Shown piece after piece: positions 23,097-32,691 of a DNA stretch of 64,000 nucleotides (positions are counted from its first letter, which is position 1; each line of letters begins with the position of its first letter). The stretch is from Streptococcus cuniculi. Lineage in GTDB: Bacteria; Bacillota; Bacilli; Lactobacillales; Streptococcaceae. Below the pieces are notes generated by a model. That model ran no database searches, had not been told where the DNA came from, and saw only the letters and a program-made list of their open reading frames with translations. A program made the translations under genes and the position numbers. Location of the stretch: assembly GCF_004570575.1 (NCBI RefSeq), contig NZ_SPPD01000004.1, forward strand, positions 1-64,000, in the 5' to 3' direction.

Positions 23097-24023
23097 TTGA
23101 AAGCAAAAATGGGATTTTTGCCAAAACTCAAAAAGAAAAAACAAAAAAATGAGATGAAATTGATTAGTCAAAAGAAAATGAACCTTTACTTTGTTGGAGG
23201 TTTTTTTGGTATAGTTTTGCTATGCGTTTTGACAGTTTTTGTAGCTTTTTCAAAAGTGGCTCGTTTAAGTGATCCTGCTCCTAAAACTGAACAGGTAGCC
23301 TTAAAAACAGACGATGTAGACAATCGTTTACGCTTATTTTTAGAAAGCTACATTTCATCTTATTTTAACTTTTCTGGAGAGCGTACAGCAGAAGAAACGG
23401 AAACGTTAAACTCGTATTATAACTTTGCTCCTGAAACGAAGCTACAAGCTACTAATAAGATACCGACAACGTTGTTATCTTCTAAGCTGGTGCAAATTAA
23501 AGATAATATAGCGGTCTATCGTGTCTATTATGAAGTAGGTTTAACTGAAAAGGATACGCAAAAAATTACCGTTCTTTTTGGAATCCCTTACGGAGGGTCA
23601 GATGGTCAGTATTATGTAGCTGGATTGCCATTTTTTAGAGCCGTTGAGAATTTAAAGGCTCAAGAGGTTGACAAAAAGCAACAGTTACAACTGAACGCTA
23701 TTGATGATGTGTCTCAATCTGATAGAGATGCCTTGCGGACATTTTTATTGCTGTTCTTTAAGAACTATACAACTAGTCAAGATAACTTAAATGTGATTGC
23801 TAAAGACGTGAAATCTTTGAATGGTGCGCAGTTTAAATCAATAGATTATACCTTTTTTAAGATTGAAGAAGGAAATAAAGTGACAGCTTACGTTCAAGCA
23901 ACGCTGGAAATTGCTGGTACGGTGCATGCGGAAAACTATACATTTTCTATTGTGAAGAAAGATGATGGTAGTTTCTATGTTGAAAAATTGGAATATGTGA
24001 TTCCATCTGGTTATGCTAAATAA
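23097..24023 (+). CDS. TcpC-like conjugation protein (Orf13/VirB8 type)
   Basis: 308 residues, one N-terminal membrane helix (about residues 27-48) and an outside region with two NTF2-like domains as in TcpC/ConG-complex proteins (DDVDNRLRLFLESYISSYFNF..., DRDALRTFLLLFFKNYTT). It forms part of the channel scaffold. The start is TTG at 23097, with AAGGAGG 9 bp upstream; the next ATG is too far downstream of that site. Confidence 0.82.
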   Translation: MKAKMGFLPKLKKKKQKNEMKLISQKKMNLYFVGGFFGIVLLCVLTVFVAFSKVARLSDPAPKTEQVALKTDDVDNRLRLFLESYISSYFNFSGERTAEETETLNSYYNFAPETKLQATNKIPTTLLSSKLVQIKDNIAVYRVYYEVGLTEKDTQKITVLFGIPYGGSDGQYYVAGLPFFRAVENLKAQEVDKKQQLQLNAIDDVSQSDRDALRTFLLLFFKNYTTSQDNLNVIAKDVKSLNGAQFKSIDYTFFKIEEGNKVTAYVQATLEIAGTVHAENYTFSIVKKDDGSFYVEKLEYVIPSGYAK

Positions 24024-24044
24024 TGAAATGAGGAAAATGAATAT

Positions 24045-24263
24045 ATGAAAGTATTATTTGAGTGGTTTGTAAATGATGTTTTAATCTGGTTGATTGCAGG
24101 CTTTGCTGGTTGGAAGTTTGTCGATGGTATTCGTGAGTCAAAAATTGGTCAATCTGTTTGGGCGCTTGTCATTGGAGGATCAGCCTATTATTTTGTTAAG
24201 AATCCAGTAACTGTGCTTGGTTGGCTTGGGAACATCTTTTCTAAAGTTTTTGGGGGAGGTTAA
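24045..24263 (+). CDS. TcpD-like small membrane protein
   Basis: 72 residues with two membrane helices (DVLIWLIAGFAGWKFVDGI; SVWALVIGGSAYYFV). Position between TcpC- and TcpE-like genes matches TcpD of the pCW3/Tn916-type systems, a channel component. Confidence 0.72.
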   Translation: MKVLFEWFVNDVLIWLIAGFAGWKFVDGIRESKIGQSVWALVIGGSAYYFVKNPVTVLGWLGNIFSKVFGGG

Positions 24264-24267
24264 GATT

Positions 24268-24687
24268 TTGAGTGAAGCAGAAAAACGAAAAGATAAGAAG
24301 TTATACTCGTACAAGAAAGCATTGAGTCAGCCATATTGGATTCAAAAGTTCAATGATGAATTTTCGCTGAAAAATCCTGTCAAATTTTCGAGAATTGTCT
24401 ATTTCGTTTTTTTGTTTGGGATTCTTTGGTTTATTTTAGAGATGCTTGTTCCTTTTCTATCATTTGGTTTAAGAGGAATGCTTATTGTTTGGGTGAGCTT
24501 ACAATTGTCAGCTTTCTTATCGGAAATGGAGCTTGATGGAAAGTCTTTTTTAGTTTATTTAAAAGACTATTTATTGTTTTATTTTAATCATGGTTCACAA
24601 TCCGAAAAAATGTATATCAATAAAGGTCAAGTCTATAAGCGACCTGAAGTAGATATGAAAATAAGAGTAAAGAGGGAGGATTCATGA
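24268..24687 (+). CDS. TcpE-family membrane protein (Orf17 type)
   Basis: 139 residues. The start is TTG at 24268, with GGGGGAGG 8 bp upstream; earlier in-frame starts overlap the previous gene. It has two membrane helices (IVYFVFLFGILWFILEMLVPFLSF; MLIVWVSLQLSAFLS), then a C-terminal cytoplasmic tail. TcpE proteins are needed for transfer-channel assembly. It overlaps the ATPase gene by 4 bp. Confidence 0.78.
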   Translation: MSEAEKRKDKKLYSYKKALSQPYWIQKFNDEFSLKNPVKFSRIVYFVFLFGILWFILEMLVPFLSFGLRGMLIVWVSLQLSAFLSEMELDGKSFLVYLKDYLLFYFNHGSQSEKMYINKGQVYKRPEVDMKIRVKREDS

Positions 24688-27221
24688 GCATATTGTCATT
24701 TTTAGGTTTTGATGATCAGTTGCGACAATCGAGTATTTGGGATATACATGATAATTTGATTCTTAAAAAAGATGGGAGTGTGTCTGCCATTTATCATGTA
24801 CCGTCTCGTGTAGTCAATTCTGTAGACGATGAGGCAAAAGAGAGTTTTAAAGAAGTGGTTTTTTCTTCATTGTCAGGTTTGCAGGATTATAAGGATTTTA
24901 ATATCCGCATGATACCAGTTCCGCAGGAGTTATTGGATAAGTTCAATAAATTGTCTCTTGATATTGATTGGGATAGTGGCGTTTCAGAGTTGGCAGATGA
25001 GGTCTTGCATGGAATGATGTATAACTTAGAAGATTCTTTAGGCGATGTTTTTGAGTATAAATACTGCATTGTTGTACCTCTAAAGTCAATTCATGTTTCT
25101 GTTGATTTGAAATCGGTTATGAGACAATCGTATCGAGCAGTGAGAAACAAAACGATGTCCTATCTTGGTTTTAGTGAAGATGTTCCTGTAGATTGGTATA
25201 AGCGTTATGATGTTCAGAAGGAATTAGTTGATAACGCCTTATCACTTTTAAGTGTTCGAGCTTTGACAACAACTGAAAATGTGTTTTTAAATCGTTTACA
25301 GTATCTACGTGGACTGTCCTACGATAAGGACATGGAGATTGAGTTTGTTCAAGGTTCGATTGAGAATCTTGATGAGGTCAATATAGAATTTGAGAATATC
25401 AATATTCTTAAAGTTTCAAATTTGGGTTCTCAAAGTTATGTAGGTTTGTTGCCAGTTAATAACTTACCTGAGAATATCTCTTATTTGCATTTGCAAGAGG
25501 AAATTCAGACACTACGCTTTCCTGTTGAGTCAAATTTTCTAGTTCAGTTTTCTTTATCTAAAGGTGCTTTTTCATTACTTGCTAAAGCGAATCGTTCTCG
25601 TCAGCGTCTCAAAAATACAATGGAGGAAGCAGATGAATCTGAATCATTACAAAAGACGACTGTTATTCGCAGTCGTTTCTTGTTGGAAGATTTGCAAGAA
25701 CGATTTGATGAAAAAGAGCCTATGGTCTCCTATCTGAATACGCTGATTGTGACAGCGGATAGTATTGAGGAGTTGAAATCACGCTATGAGATTTTGTTCA
25801 GCCATCTTAACCAATTGGGTGTGGGTCTTGTAAGAGCCAATGCAGACCAGCTATATTTGTACTATAAGAATATGATTGGTGAGGTTTTGGATATTAACGA
25901 TAAGAACTTTATTCAACCGACTACTTTAGAAGGATTTTGTGAGAATCTCTTTTTTATTACTAGAAAAGTCGGTACTGATGTCGGTTTTTATATCGGAAGA
26001 GTAGATAATCAAGTTTCATCTTGGCAAGGTGACTTTGAATTAGCTATTGATTCAAGTAACAATCCCGTATATACAAATTTGTTGCAAGCTAATAAGCAAA
26101 AGGTTTCAGGAAAGGTTACGAATAATCCTCATGTGGGAATCATTGGTGAAACAGGATCGGGTAAGTCATTTTTAACAAAGCTCTTGTTTACATATCATTC
26201 TTTCTTGAAATCTAAAATTTTGTATATTGACCCGAAAGCAGAAATGCGCAAGCAATATAATAAAGTATTAGGAGAACATAAAAAAGCAGGGACGAATGTA
26301 GCGTTGCAAAAGTACATTGAATCGATTGATTTTGTGACATTAGATGCAAAAAATCCAGTAAACTATGGTGTGCTAGATCCAATTGTATTTTTGACTGGAG
26401 CAGAAGCTGTTGATTTGGCTGATAGTATGATTGATTCTTTGCTAGGCAAGGACAACAATCCCGTTGTGCAAGCAGGCTATTTAGATTCTATTGATAAGGT
26501 TTTGAAAAGACGAGCTAGTGGTGAGAAAGTCGGAATGTTACATGTCTTTGAAGATATGCAGTCTGAAAACAACAAGGAGGAGGTTGTCAATGCAGGTAAT
26601 CTACTAGAACGAATCGTCAAAAATTCGATACTGTCCTTATGTTTTTCTGACGGTACGAATGATGCGATTGGTTTAGATAATAAAATCACCATTTTGGAAA
26701 TTACTGGTCTTGACTTACCTAAAGCTAATTCAAATCATGATATGACAAAAACGCAACAGAAATCTTTAACGGTTATGTATGCTTTGGGATATTTTTGTAA
26801 AAGATTTGGAGAACGGGATAAAACAGAAGAGACTATTCTCTTTTTTGATGAGGCCTGGTTCTTTAATTCTACGGCAGTTGGTCGGGCGATTTTGATGGAG
26901 TTGAAGCGTATTGGTCGCTCCTTTAATAATTTCATGGTCTATATTACACAATCGGTTCATGATTTATCTACTACAGATGATTCTACGGGGTTTGGTACAG
27001 TCTTTGCTTTCTTGGAAAAAACAGAAGTAGATGATGTACTTGATTATCTCAAAATTGTTAAGACAGAGCATACGAGAGAATGGATTAACAATATGACGAT
27101 GGGTCAATGTATCTACTATGATACCTTTGGTCGTAAGGAACGTATTACAGTCGATGGTATGTTCCCAGAAATTATGGAACTATTTAATACGGTTGAAACA
27201 AAATTGCAGTCAGTTGCATAG
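24684..27221 (+). CDS. TcpF/VirB4-like conjugation ATPase (Orf16 type)
   Basis: 845 residues. The N-terminal domain (about 1-420) is VirB4/CagE-like. The ATPase domain has Walker A GIIGETGSGKS (about 490) and Walker B TILFFDEAWFF (about 720). It powers assembly or substrate movement in the type IV secretion channel at the membrane. Length is normal for Tn916/ICESt3 homologues (about 810-850). Confidence 0.93.
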   Translation: MSILSFLGFDDQLRQSSIWDIHDNLILKKDGSVSAIYHVPSRVVNSVDDEAKESFKEVVFSSLSGLQDYKDFNIRMIPVPQELLDKFNKLSLDIDWDSGVSELADEVLHGMMYNLEDSLGDVFEYKYCIVVPLKSIHVSVDLKSVMRQSYRAVRNKTMSYLGFSEDVPVDWYKRYDVQKELVDNALSLLSVRALTTTENVFLNRLQYLRGLSYDKDMEIEFVQGSIENLDEVNIEFENINILKVSNLGSQSYVGLLPVNNLPENISYLHLQEEIQTLRFPVESNFLVQFSLSKGAFSLLAKANRSRQRLKNTMEEADESESLQKTTVIRSRFLLEDLQERFDEKEPMVSYLNTLIVTADSIEELKSRYEILFSHLNQLGVGLVRANADQLYLYYKNMIGEVLDINDKNFIQPTTLEGFCENLFFITRKVGTDVGFYIGRVDNQVSSWQGDFELAIDSSNNPVYTNLLQANKQKVSGKVTNNPHVGIIGETGSGKSFLTKLLFTYHSFLKSKILYIDPKAEMRKQYNKVLGEHKKAGTNVALQKYIESIDFVTLDAKNPVNYGVLDPIVFLTGAEAVDLADSMIDSLLGKDNNPVVQAGYLDSIDKVLKRRASGEKVGMLHVFEDMQSENNKEEVVNAGNLLERIVKNSILSLCFSDGTNDAIGLDNKITILEITGLDLPKANSNHDMTKTQQKSLTVMYALGYFCKRFGERDKTEETILFFDEAWFFNSTAVGRAILMELKRIGRSFNNFMVYITQSVHDLSTTDDSTGFGTVFAFLEKTEVDDVLDYLKIVKTEHTREWINNMTMGQCIYYDTFGRKERITVDGMFPEIMELFNTVETKLQSVA

Positions 27222-27233
27222 TAAGGAGGTATT

Positions 27234-29267
27234 ATGGACGGTAAAAAGAACAATTCATTACGTTTTAGACTAGCTATTACCTCGCTTCTGATTAGTTTAT
27301 CTCCTGTGGTTGCATTTGCGGAAAGCAAGGCTTCTAGTGAGATTACAGAGACACCGATTCCTTATGAAAAAGGGATAAAATATCTTGACCGTTTCACTAG
27401 TAAAGTTTGGTTTGATAAAGGCTTCTGGGGCTTCGGTGATAAAACAGCTTATTTAATCAATTCTTTTGTGCAGGGGCTTTTCTGGCTTTCTAAAACGATT
27501 TTTTTCGTTTGTGCCAAAATCTATGAAAAATTGACAGATACAAGTCAGTTTGATGAGTATATCACTTTAGCCCTTGATTCGGGCGCTTCCGTTTTCAAAG
27601 GCTTGACCTCTGCGGATAATGGATTACTTTATTTTATTGGCTCGTTGATGTTCTTTTATGTGGCATATGTGTACTTTGTGCAAAATGGAAGTTTTGTGCG
27701 TACCTTACTAAAGGTTGTTCTTATTTATGCTTGTTCGAGTATGTTGTTCTATCAACATGATGGAAAATATGTCTTACAGCGTGTTTATAATGCAATGAAT
27801 ACGGTTACTAGTGATGTCGCAGAAAAGTCAATTACAGGCTTGACATTTACTGATTCAGATGAGAAAAAAACTACGCAAGGATTTTCAGCTACTAAAGAAA
27901 CAAATGCGGTCTTAGATAAATATTTTGATATAGCTGTTTGGCAACCCTATCAATACATGAATGGCAAAGTGACGGAAATTAAAGGGAATACAGTTGAATT
28001 TGATTTAACGGAAGAGCAATTCTTAACCTTACTTGATTATGATTCGGGAAATGATGGATTTAAAGTAGGTGATGAAACGATGGATAAATTTGTAGGAAAA
28101 GGTGAAGAGGTTCATCATACGATGTTATCGGCTGCATGGGGTGAAAAATTTACGCATGTACTTGCTTCACTAGTTGATTCGCTAGTTTTAGGTGTTATTT
28201 TAGATGTCTTTGCGGTCATGTCATTTGCTATGAAGATTATCCTTGTTTTGCTGATGTTGCTTTCTGGATTCGTTGCTCTAATCTCTATGATTCCAACCTT
28301 TGATAATGTCCTTTTTAACTTTTTAAAACGTTTGGGCGGTACAGTTGCTGTCTCGGGTCTGCTTTCTCTTTGTTCTCTTGTTTTACTTTGGATTTATGAT
28401 ATTCTGTCGCTGTTACTAACAGGGTTATTTATTGGTAATCCGTTGCTTATTGCATTGTCTAAAATATTAGTGATGTGGTATTTATGGAAAAAACGTGATT
28501 TTATCGTTTCAATATTGACTGCTAATCGTGTAAGCAATTTGAGTAATAATTTTACTCGTAGACTATCTCACCGAGCAACTTATTGGAGAAGGAGAACGTC
28601 AAGGAATGCGCTGAAACGTTTACAAGTGGCTGGTCGAGCAGGATATGCTAGAGCAGGATTGGGTCTTGCGATGGGGGCAGGAGCGCTGAAGTTAGGTGCT
28701 AGAAGACTAGCACGTAATTCGCATATCCTTAATAATCCAAGGGGAGATAGGTCTGGTTTGTATCTCAATTCTTTAAGAGATGTTGGGCGGAGGTTTTCTA
28801 GTATGAAGCATGGATTTAAGGGTGGTACTCAACGTTTGCAAGCTGAAGGCTTGAAAGGTGGTAGTAAGAATCCTAACTATGCGAAGTTACGTGAAACCAG
28901 CGATACGAATATTCAAATGGCTATAGATAAGAAAAATCAAGCCCTGGGTTATAAAGTCAGAAAGCATAATCAAGCTACTAAAGAACGCTTACAGGCACAA
29001 CGTAAACAGAGGGAAAATGCACTGCCTAAGCCAGTCGGTAGTTTTAGAGAATATGTGAAGAAAGAACGTGCGTATCAGTCTGATTATGCGAATGCTCAAA
29101 AAGAAAAAATACAATCGCAGATATTGCATAACCAGTTAACTAAATCCCGACTACAAAAAAATCGTCGCTTACGACAGAGTAAACCATTGCAAAGACAAGG
29201 TTTTAAAAATTATCGGATTAAAGAAAATCAAACATTGTCACGAATCAGAAAAAGAAAAATGAATTAA
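27234..29267 (+). CDS. TcpH-like polytopic membrane protein (Orf15, VirB6-like)
   Basis: 677 residues with a signal-like N-terminus ([17 protein letters not shown]) and several membrane helices (about 130-180, 320-430). The C-terminal tail of about 220 residues is very basic ([28 protein letters not shown]), a feature of TcpH/Orf15 tails. It is the large channel subunit. Preceded by AAGGAGG, 12 bp after the VirB4-like gene. Confidence 0.87.
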   Translation: MDGKKNNSLRFRLAITSLLISLSPVVAFAESKASSEITETPIPYEKGIKYLDRFTSKVWFDKGFWGFGDKTAYLINSFVQGLFWLSKTIFFVCAKIYEKLTDTSQFDEYITLALDSGASVFKGLTSADNGLLYFIGSLMFFYVAYVYFVQNGSFVRTLLKVVLIYACSSMLFYQHDGKYVLQRVYNAMNTVTSDVAEKSITGLTFTDSDEKKTTQGFSATKETNAVLDKYFDIAVWQPYQYMNGKVTEIKGNTVEFDLTEEQFLTLLDYDSGNDGFKVGDETMDKFVGKGEEVHHTMLSAAWGEKFTHVLASLVDSLVLGVILDVFAVMSFAMKIILVLLMLLSGFVALISMIPTFDNVLFNFLKRLGGTVAVSGLLSLCSLVLLWIYDILSLLLTGLFIGNPLLIALSKILVMWYLWKKRDFIVSILTANRVSNLSNNFTRRLSHRATYWRRRTSRNALKRLQVAGRAGYARAGLGLAMGAGALKLGARRLARNSHILNNPRGDRSGLYLNSLRDVGRRFSSMKHGFKGGTQRLQAEGLKGGSKNPNYAKLRETSDTNIQMAIDKKNQALGYKVRKHNQATKERLQAQRKQRENALPKPVGSFREYVKKERAYQSDYANAQKEKIQSQILHNQLTKSRLQKNRRLRQSKPLQRQGFKNYRIKENQTLSRIRKRKMN

Positions 29268-29280
29268 GGAGAGAACTATC

Positions 29281-30336
29281 ATGAGAAAAGTCAGAGCGAT
29301 AGGCTGTTTGACGTCGCTTTTTCCTTTTATCTTCATTATTTTTCTCGTATTTATGATTTTGGGAACATCAATAACAACTAATTCTAGTTCAGAAAGCGCT
29401 TTGAAAAAAGTAGATGGTGTAACTTATGTTGCTCATTGGACAAATGATAGTGCATATACGCATCACTTTTTACATCAGCGTTACGGTATTACGATTGAGC
29501 AAGTGGAAGGTTTTATCCGTTCACAAGGCTATGATCCAGTAGGTCGAGCAAGCGGACAAGCTTTTCTGGAAGCGCAGGAGAAGAGTGGAATTGATGTTCG
29601 TGTTCTGGTTGCTTTTGCTCAAATGGAATCTGCCTATGGTACGGCAGGCGTCGCAAAACAATTCCCTGAAGCAAACATCTGGGGCTATGGTTGTTTTGAT
29701 AGTGACCCTAACCAAGGAAGAGACTGGGGTCCAGAAAGAGCCTTTAAGAATTTCAGAGAATATCAAATTGAGAAGCTAGGAAATTATAATTTGGAAATTA
29801 TGGACGAACGGGCAAATCAATATGCCTTAGGTGTATTGCCTGCTGGAAAAGGTGTCTATTATACGGACACTAGTGGAACAGGAAAGGCAAGGGCTTCTGT
29901 CATGGAAGCATTTGATAAGTATATTGACGAGCATGGGGGGACACCAGAAGCGCCAACACCTGATCTATCGAATATATCGCATCTACCTATTACGTATGAC
30001 CCTAATAATACTTATCCATGGGGTCAATGTACGTGGGGTGTTAAGACACTTGCGCCTTGGGTAGGTAACTATTGGGGAAATGCCGGACAATGGTTATATA
30101 GTGCCCAATCAGCTGGTTTCAGTACAGGTTCAACTCCTAGAGTAGGAGCGGTTGCAGTTTGGAACAATACTTATTGGGGTCATGTAGCAGTAGTTACGGC
30201 TATTAATGGAAATCAAATTCAAGTCATGGAAGCAAACTATGCTGGAGATGGCTATAATGCAGACCCTAGAGGAATTGGGAATTATCGTGGTTGGTTTGTC
30301 CCTACAGGTGTTACTGGATATATCTATCCTAAGTGA
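29281..30336 (+). CDS. TcpG-like bifunctional cell-wall hydrolase (Orf14 type)
   Basis: 351 residues. One N-terminal membrane anchor ([21 protein letters not shown]) is followed by a glucosaminidase/lysozyme-like domain (about 75-205, [21 protein letters not shown]) and a C-terminal CHAP amidase/endopeptidase domain (about 235-351; active-site Cys in YPWGQCTWG, His in WGHVAVV, Asn in EANYAG). It opens peptidoglycan for the channel. Same two-domain order as Orf14 of Tn916 and CwlT of ICEBs1. Confidence 0.92.
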   Translation: MRKVRAIGCLTSLFPFIFIIFLVFMILGTSITTNSSSESALKKVDGVTYVAHWTNDSAYTHHFLHQRYGITIEQVEGFIRSQGYDPVGRASGQAFLEAQEKSGIDVRVLVAFAQMESAYGTAGVAKQFPEANIWGYGCFDSDPNQGRDWGPERAFKNFREYQIEKLGNYNLEIMDERANQYALGVLPAGKGVYYTDTSGTGKARASVMEAFDKYIDEHGGTPEAPTPDLSNISHLPITYDPNNTYPWGQCTWGVKTLAPWVGNYWGNAGQWLYSAQSAGFSTGSTPRVGAVAVWNNTYWGHVAVVTAINGNQIQVMEANYAGDGYNADPRGIGNYRGWFVPTGVTGYIYPK

Positions 30337-30344
30337 GGTTTAAA

Positions 30345-30863
30345 ATGAAAACAAGATATGTATTGTTGCTGTGTTTATCTTTTTTGTTGGTGGCATGTTC
30401 GCATAAAGAAGTTGAAATCAAGCCAGATGAAAAAAAGATTGTTGTTGAGAAAGAACAATCTAGTTTATCTGAAAATCAGTCAAGTAGCGATTTAGTTGCT
30501 GAAACGTTTATAAAAACGTATATCGAACAGTCTTTTGAGAAAGAGAATTTGGATCAAAAAGAAAGTGATTTACGAAGGCTTGCAGGAGATTCATCACTTG
30601 ATACAGCTTTGTCAGATTTGAGTGCATTAAAGTCTGAACTAGCAGAGTATCGAAAGACGAAAACGATTCGGACGAGTGCGAGTTTTATTTTAGTTGAGCG
30701 TGAACTAGTTGCGCTTGAGGTATATAAGAATGGCGAGAAATATTTCGTAAGTGTAAAATTTAAAGAAACCAGTCCTGCTTATTCTGGAGAGATTGAGCGT
30801 CGAATGCAGTATAAATTTAAGGTTCATGATAGCAAGATTTTTCAATTTGAAGAAATATTGTGA
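30345..30863 (+). CDS. ICE-encoded lipoprotein
   Basis: 172 residues with signal and lipobox (MKTRYVLLLCLSFLLVACSHKE). The mature part is charged, with an alpha/beta segment similar in build to NTF2-like conjugation proteins (AETFIKTYIEQSF...). The ATG at 30345 has TGAGG upstream and overlaps nothing; the GTG at 30333 is part of the previous gene's stop region. It ends the transfer operon. Possible channel accessory or exclusion function. Confidence 0.7.
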   Translation: MKTRYVLLLCLSFLLVACSHKEVEIKPDEKKIVVEKEQSSLSENQSSSDLVAETFIKTYIEQSFEKENLDQKESDLRRLAGDSSLDTALSDLSALKSELAEYRKTKTIRTSASFILVERELVALEVYKNGEKYFVSVKFKETSPAYSGEIERRMQYKFKVHDSKIFQFEEIL

Positions 30864-30912
30864 GCGGGTCATTATGTGGTTTGCTTGTTTATTTGGTTGC
30901 ACGTGCAAAAAA

Positions 30913-31010
30913 GTTCGGAAAATAATGGAATTACCTGGAATCGATGTCGAAACAATGTTCGGAAAAACATGTCGACGTCGGGAGTTCCTGGTTGAATTTT
31001 GTTCGGAAAA
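30913..31010 (+). repeat. Three GTTCGGAAAA repeats at exact 44-bp spacing
   Basis: The 10-mer occurs at 30913, 30957 and 31001. The middle copy lies in the loop of an imperfect inverted repeat (CCTGGAA..GATGTCGA at 30934-30950 against TCGACGTCGGGAGTTCC at 30972-30988). It lies between the transfer operon and the DUF771/integrase genes. No ORF here is convincing. Confidence 0.65.
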
Positions 31011-31032
31011 CAGAGTGAGTTAATTGTGGTTG

Positions 31033-31060
31033 AAGCAAGTTAGAGATAGCTTGCTTTTTG
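31033..31060 (+). terminator. Leader hairpin, copy 6
   Basis: AAGCAAG (31033-31039) / CTTGCTT (31050-31056) with T run, 34 bp before the DUF771 gene; followed by TTTTTAGCAAGAA, like the other copies. Confidence 0.65.
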
Positions 31061-31093
31061 ATTTTTAGCAAGAATAAGTAGAAAGGAAAAAAT

Positions 31094-31453
31094 ATGGGGG
31101 CATTATTAGAGAAGCAGGAATTGAAACAGAATCAAGTATTTAATGTATCAATACCTGTACCTGAAAATTTAGTAGTAGTGGACAAAGACGAGTATTTAGA
31201 TTTGCTACGAAAAACAGATGAGGGGCAATGGTGGCTTATAGATGATGTAGTAGAGCTGTTATCAATTAGTAGAAGTACATTGATAAATGATATACTGCTG
31301 AATCCAAGATTTAAAAGTGAAATAGATGTTGAGCAAAATAATGCAGGATTCGTGTTATATCCGCGTGGTAAAGGAAGTCCTTATCGCTTTCTAGCTAGCC
31401 GAACTCGGAAATATTTTGAGGAAAATTTTGCGTCAATATTATTATTTAGGTAA
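31094..31453 (+). CDS. DUF771-family protein, probable excisionase
   Basis: 119 residues. The C-terminal part WWLIDDVVELLSISRSTLINDILLNPRFKSEID...FVLYPRGKGSPYRFLASRTRKYFEENF fits DUF771, a winged-helix-like DNA-binding family of phages and ICEs. Its place 51 bp before the integrase gene is where excision (Xis) proteins sit. AGAAAGG lies upstream. Confidence 0.72.
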   Translation: MGALLEKQELKQNQVFNVSIPVPENLVVVDKDEYLDLLRKTDEGQWWLIDDVVELLSISRSTLINDILLNPRFKSEIDVEQNNAGFVLYPRGKGSPYRFLASRTRKYFEENFASILLFR

Positions 31454-31504
31454 ATATGGTATACTATCGGAGATAAACTCCTTGATTGTAGAAAGGGGAA
31501 ATAA

Positions 31505-32644
31505 ATGTCGGTATCTTATAGAAAAAGAGGGAAAAAACAATTATGGGACTATAGGGTTTTTGATAAAAACGGGCTAGTCATTGCGAGTGGTTCAGGCTTT
31601 AAAACTAAAAAAGAAGCTATTTATGAAGCTGTTGAAATTGAGAGAAAGTTGTTTTTGACAAATGTTTTTACACCTAAAGCTACATTGTATGAATTGTGGG
31701 CTAGGTGGCATGAGTTGATAATAGTACCGAGCAAATTATCCAAATCATCTAAGGATAAACACTTACAGCGTGGAAAAGTCATTAAAGAATATTTTGGTAA
31801 TGTGCCTGTAACAAAAATAACGCATAGCCAGTATCAAGAATTTATAAATAGTTATTGTAGTAGGGTATTAGTAGATCAAGTTCGACGATTTAATAAGGTT
31901 GTAAAAGCTGTTCTGCTAATGGCGCAAAGGGACGGTGCGTTAATTTCAGATTTTACGGAAGCAATTATATTTGAAGGAGACACGAGTAGGAAATTGCCTA
32001 CGGATAAGCACCTGAAGAGCATAGAGCATTATGAATCTTTATTGGTTGAATTAAAACTGCGTATTGAAGAAACGGACTCTGTGATACCTTTTCTGATATA
32101 TTTGTATTTTACAACTGGTTTCAGACCCGGGGAAGGTGCAGCTGTTTGTTGGTCTGATATTGATTTTGAAAAAATGCTGATACAAACCAATCGGCGATTT
32201 TCTGGTGATACGAATCAGTTTTATCCTTCTAAAAATAAATGGTCTGAGAGAGTGATTCCAATGAGTACAGAGCTAGCCTATGTATTAAAAATTTTACAAC
32301 ATAGACAAGAAAAAATCTTATCTGAGAAAGGGATTGAAAATCTAGAAGGTCTAGTATTTTATGATTGGCGCTATGGAGTGCCGTCAAGTACAGCGATTAG
32401 TAAATATCTTAATAAGGTGCTGAAGGAAATGGGCTATGACTATAAGTTGTCTGCTTATAGTGGTCGGCATAGTTACGGTAGTTATTTGTTAGCAAAGAAA
32501 GTTGATATTTGGGTAGTTGCAAAAATACTAGGGCATAAAGATATTCAGCAGTTGATAGAGACCTACGGACATTTATTGCAAGAGATAGAAAAAGAAGGAT
32601 TTCAAGAAATAAGAGAATTACTGGTTGTAAATAGAAAGGTTTAA
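31505..32644 (+). CDS. int: Tyrosine recombinase (ICE integrase)
   Basis: 379 residues. The N-terminal arm-binding domain (MSVSYRKRGKKQLWDYRVFDKNGLVIASGSGFKTKKEA) is followed by a SAM-like core-binding domain (about 60-160) and a catalytic domain with R in TGFRPGEG, the K strand, HxxR as SGRHSYGSYL, H in GHKDIQQ and Tyr in ETYGHLLQ. It integrates the element into tRNA-Lys and, with Xis, excises it. The stop codon lies 9 bp before the arm-type repeats of the right end. Confidence 0.95.
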   Translation: MSVSYRKRGKKQLWDYRVFDKNGLVIASGSGFKTKKEAIYEAVEIERKLFLTNVFTPKATLYELWARWHELIIVPSKLSKSSKDKHLQRGKVIKEYFGNVPVTKITHSQYQEFINSYCSRVLVDQVRRFNKVVKAVLLMAQRDGALISDFTEAIIFEGDTSRKLPTDKHLKSIEHYESLLVELKLRIEETDSVIPFLIYLYFTTGFRPGEGAAVCWSDIDFEKMLIQTNRRFSGDTNQFYPSKNKWSERVIPMSTELAYVLKILQHRQEKILSEKGIENLEGLVFYDWRYGVPSSTAISKYLNKVLKEMGYDYKLSAYSGRHSYGSYLLAKKVDIWVVAKILGHKDIQQLIETYGHLLQEIEKEGFQEIRELLVVNRKV

Positions 32645-32652
32645 GAAAAGAG

Positions 32653-32674
32653 TTTTTTGACCAAATTTTGACCG
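32653..32674. promoter_or_regulatory. Right integrase arm-type repeat pair (candidate)
   Basis: TTTTGACCAAA followed by TTTTGACCGAA, matching the left-end pair at 2303-2326 in the same orientation. It lies 18 bp from the right att repeat. Confidence 0.6.
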
Positions 32675-32691
32675 AAATGTTGAAAGGTAAG

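Noticed and set aside
30913..31010. CRISPR-like array of three repeats
   Set aside because: Repeats of 10 bp with 34-bp spacers are too short for CRISPR, there are only three, and no cas gene is in the window.
30793..31023. 76-residue ORF after the ICE lipoprotein gene
   Set aside because: It begins inside the lipoprotein gene in another frame, has no ribosome site and consists largely of the GTTCGGAAAA repeat region.
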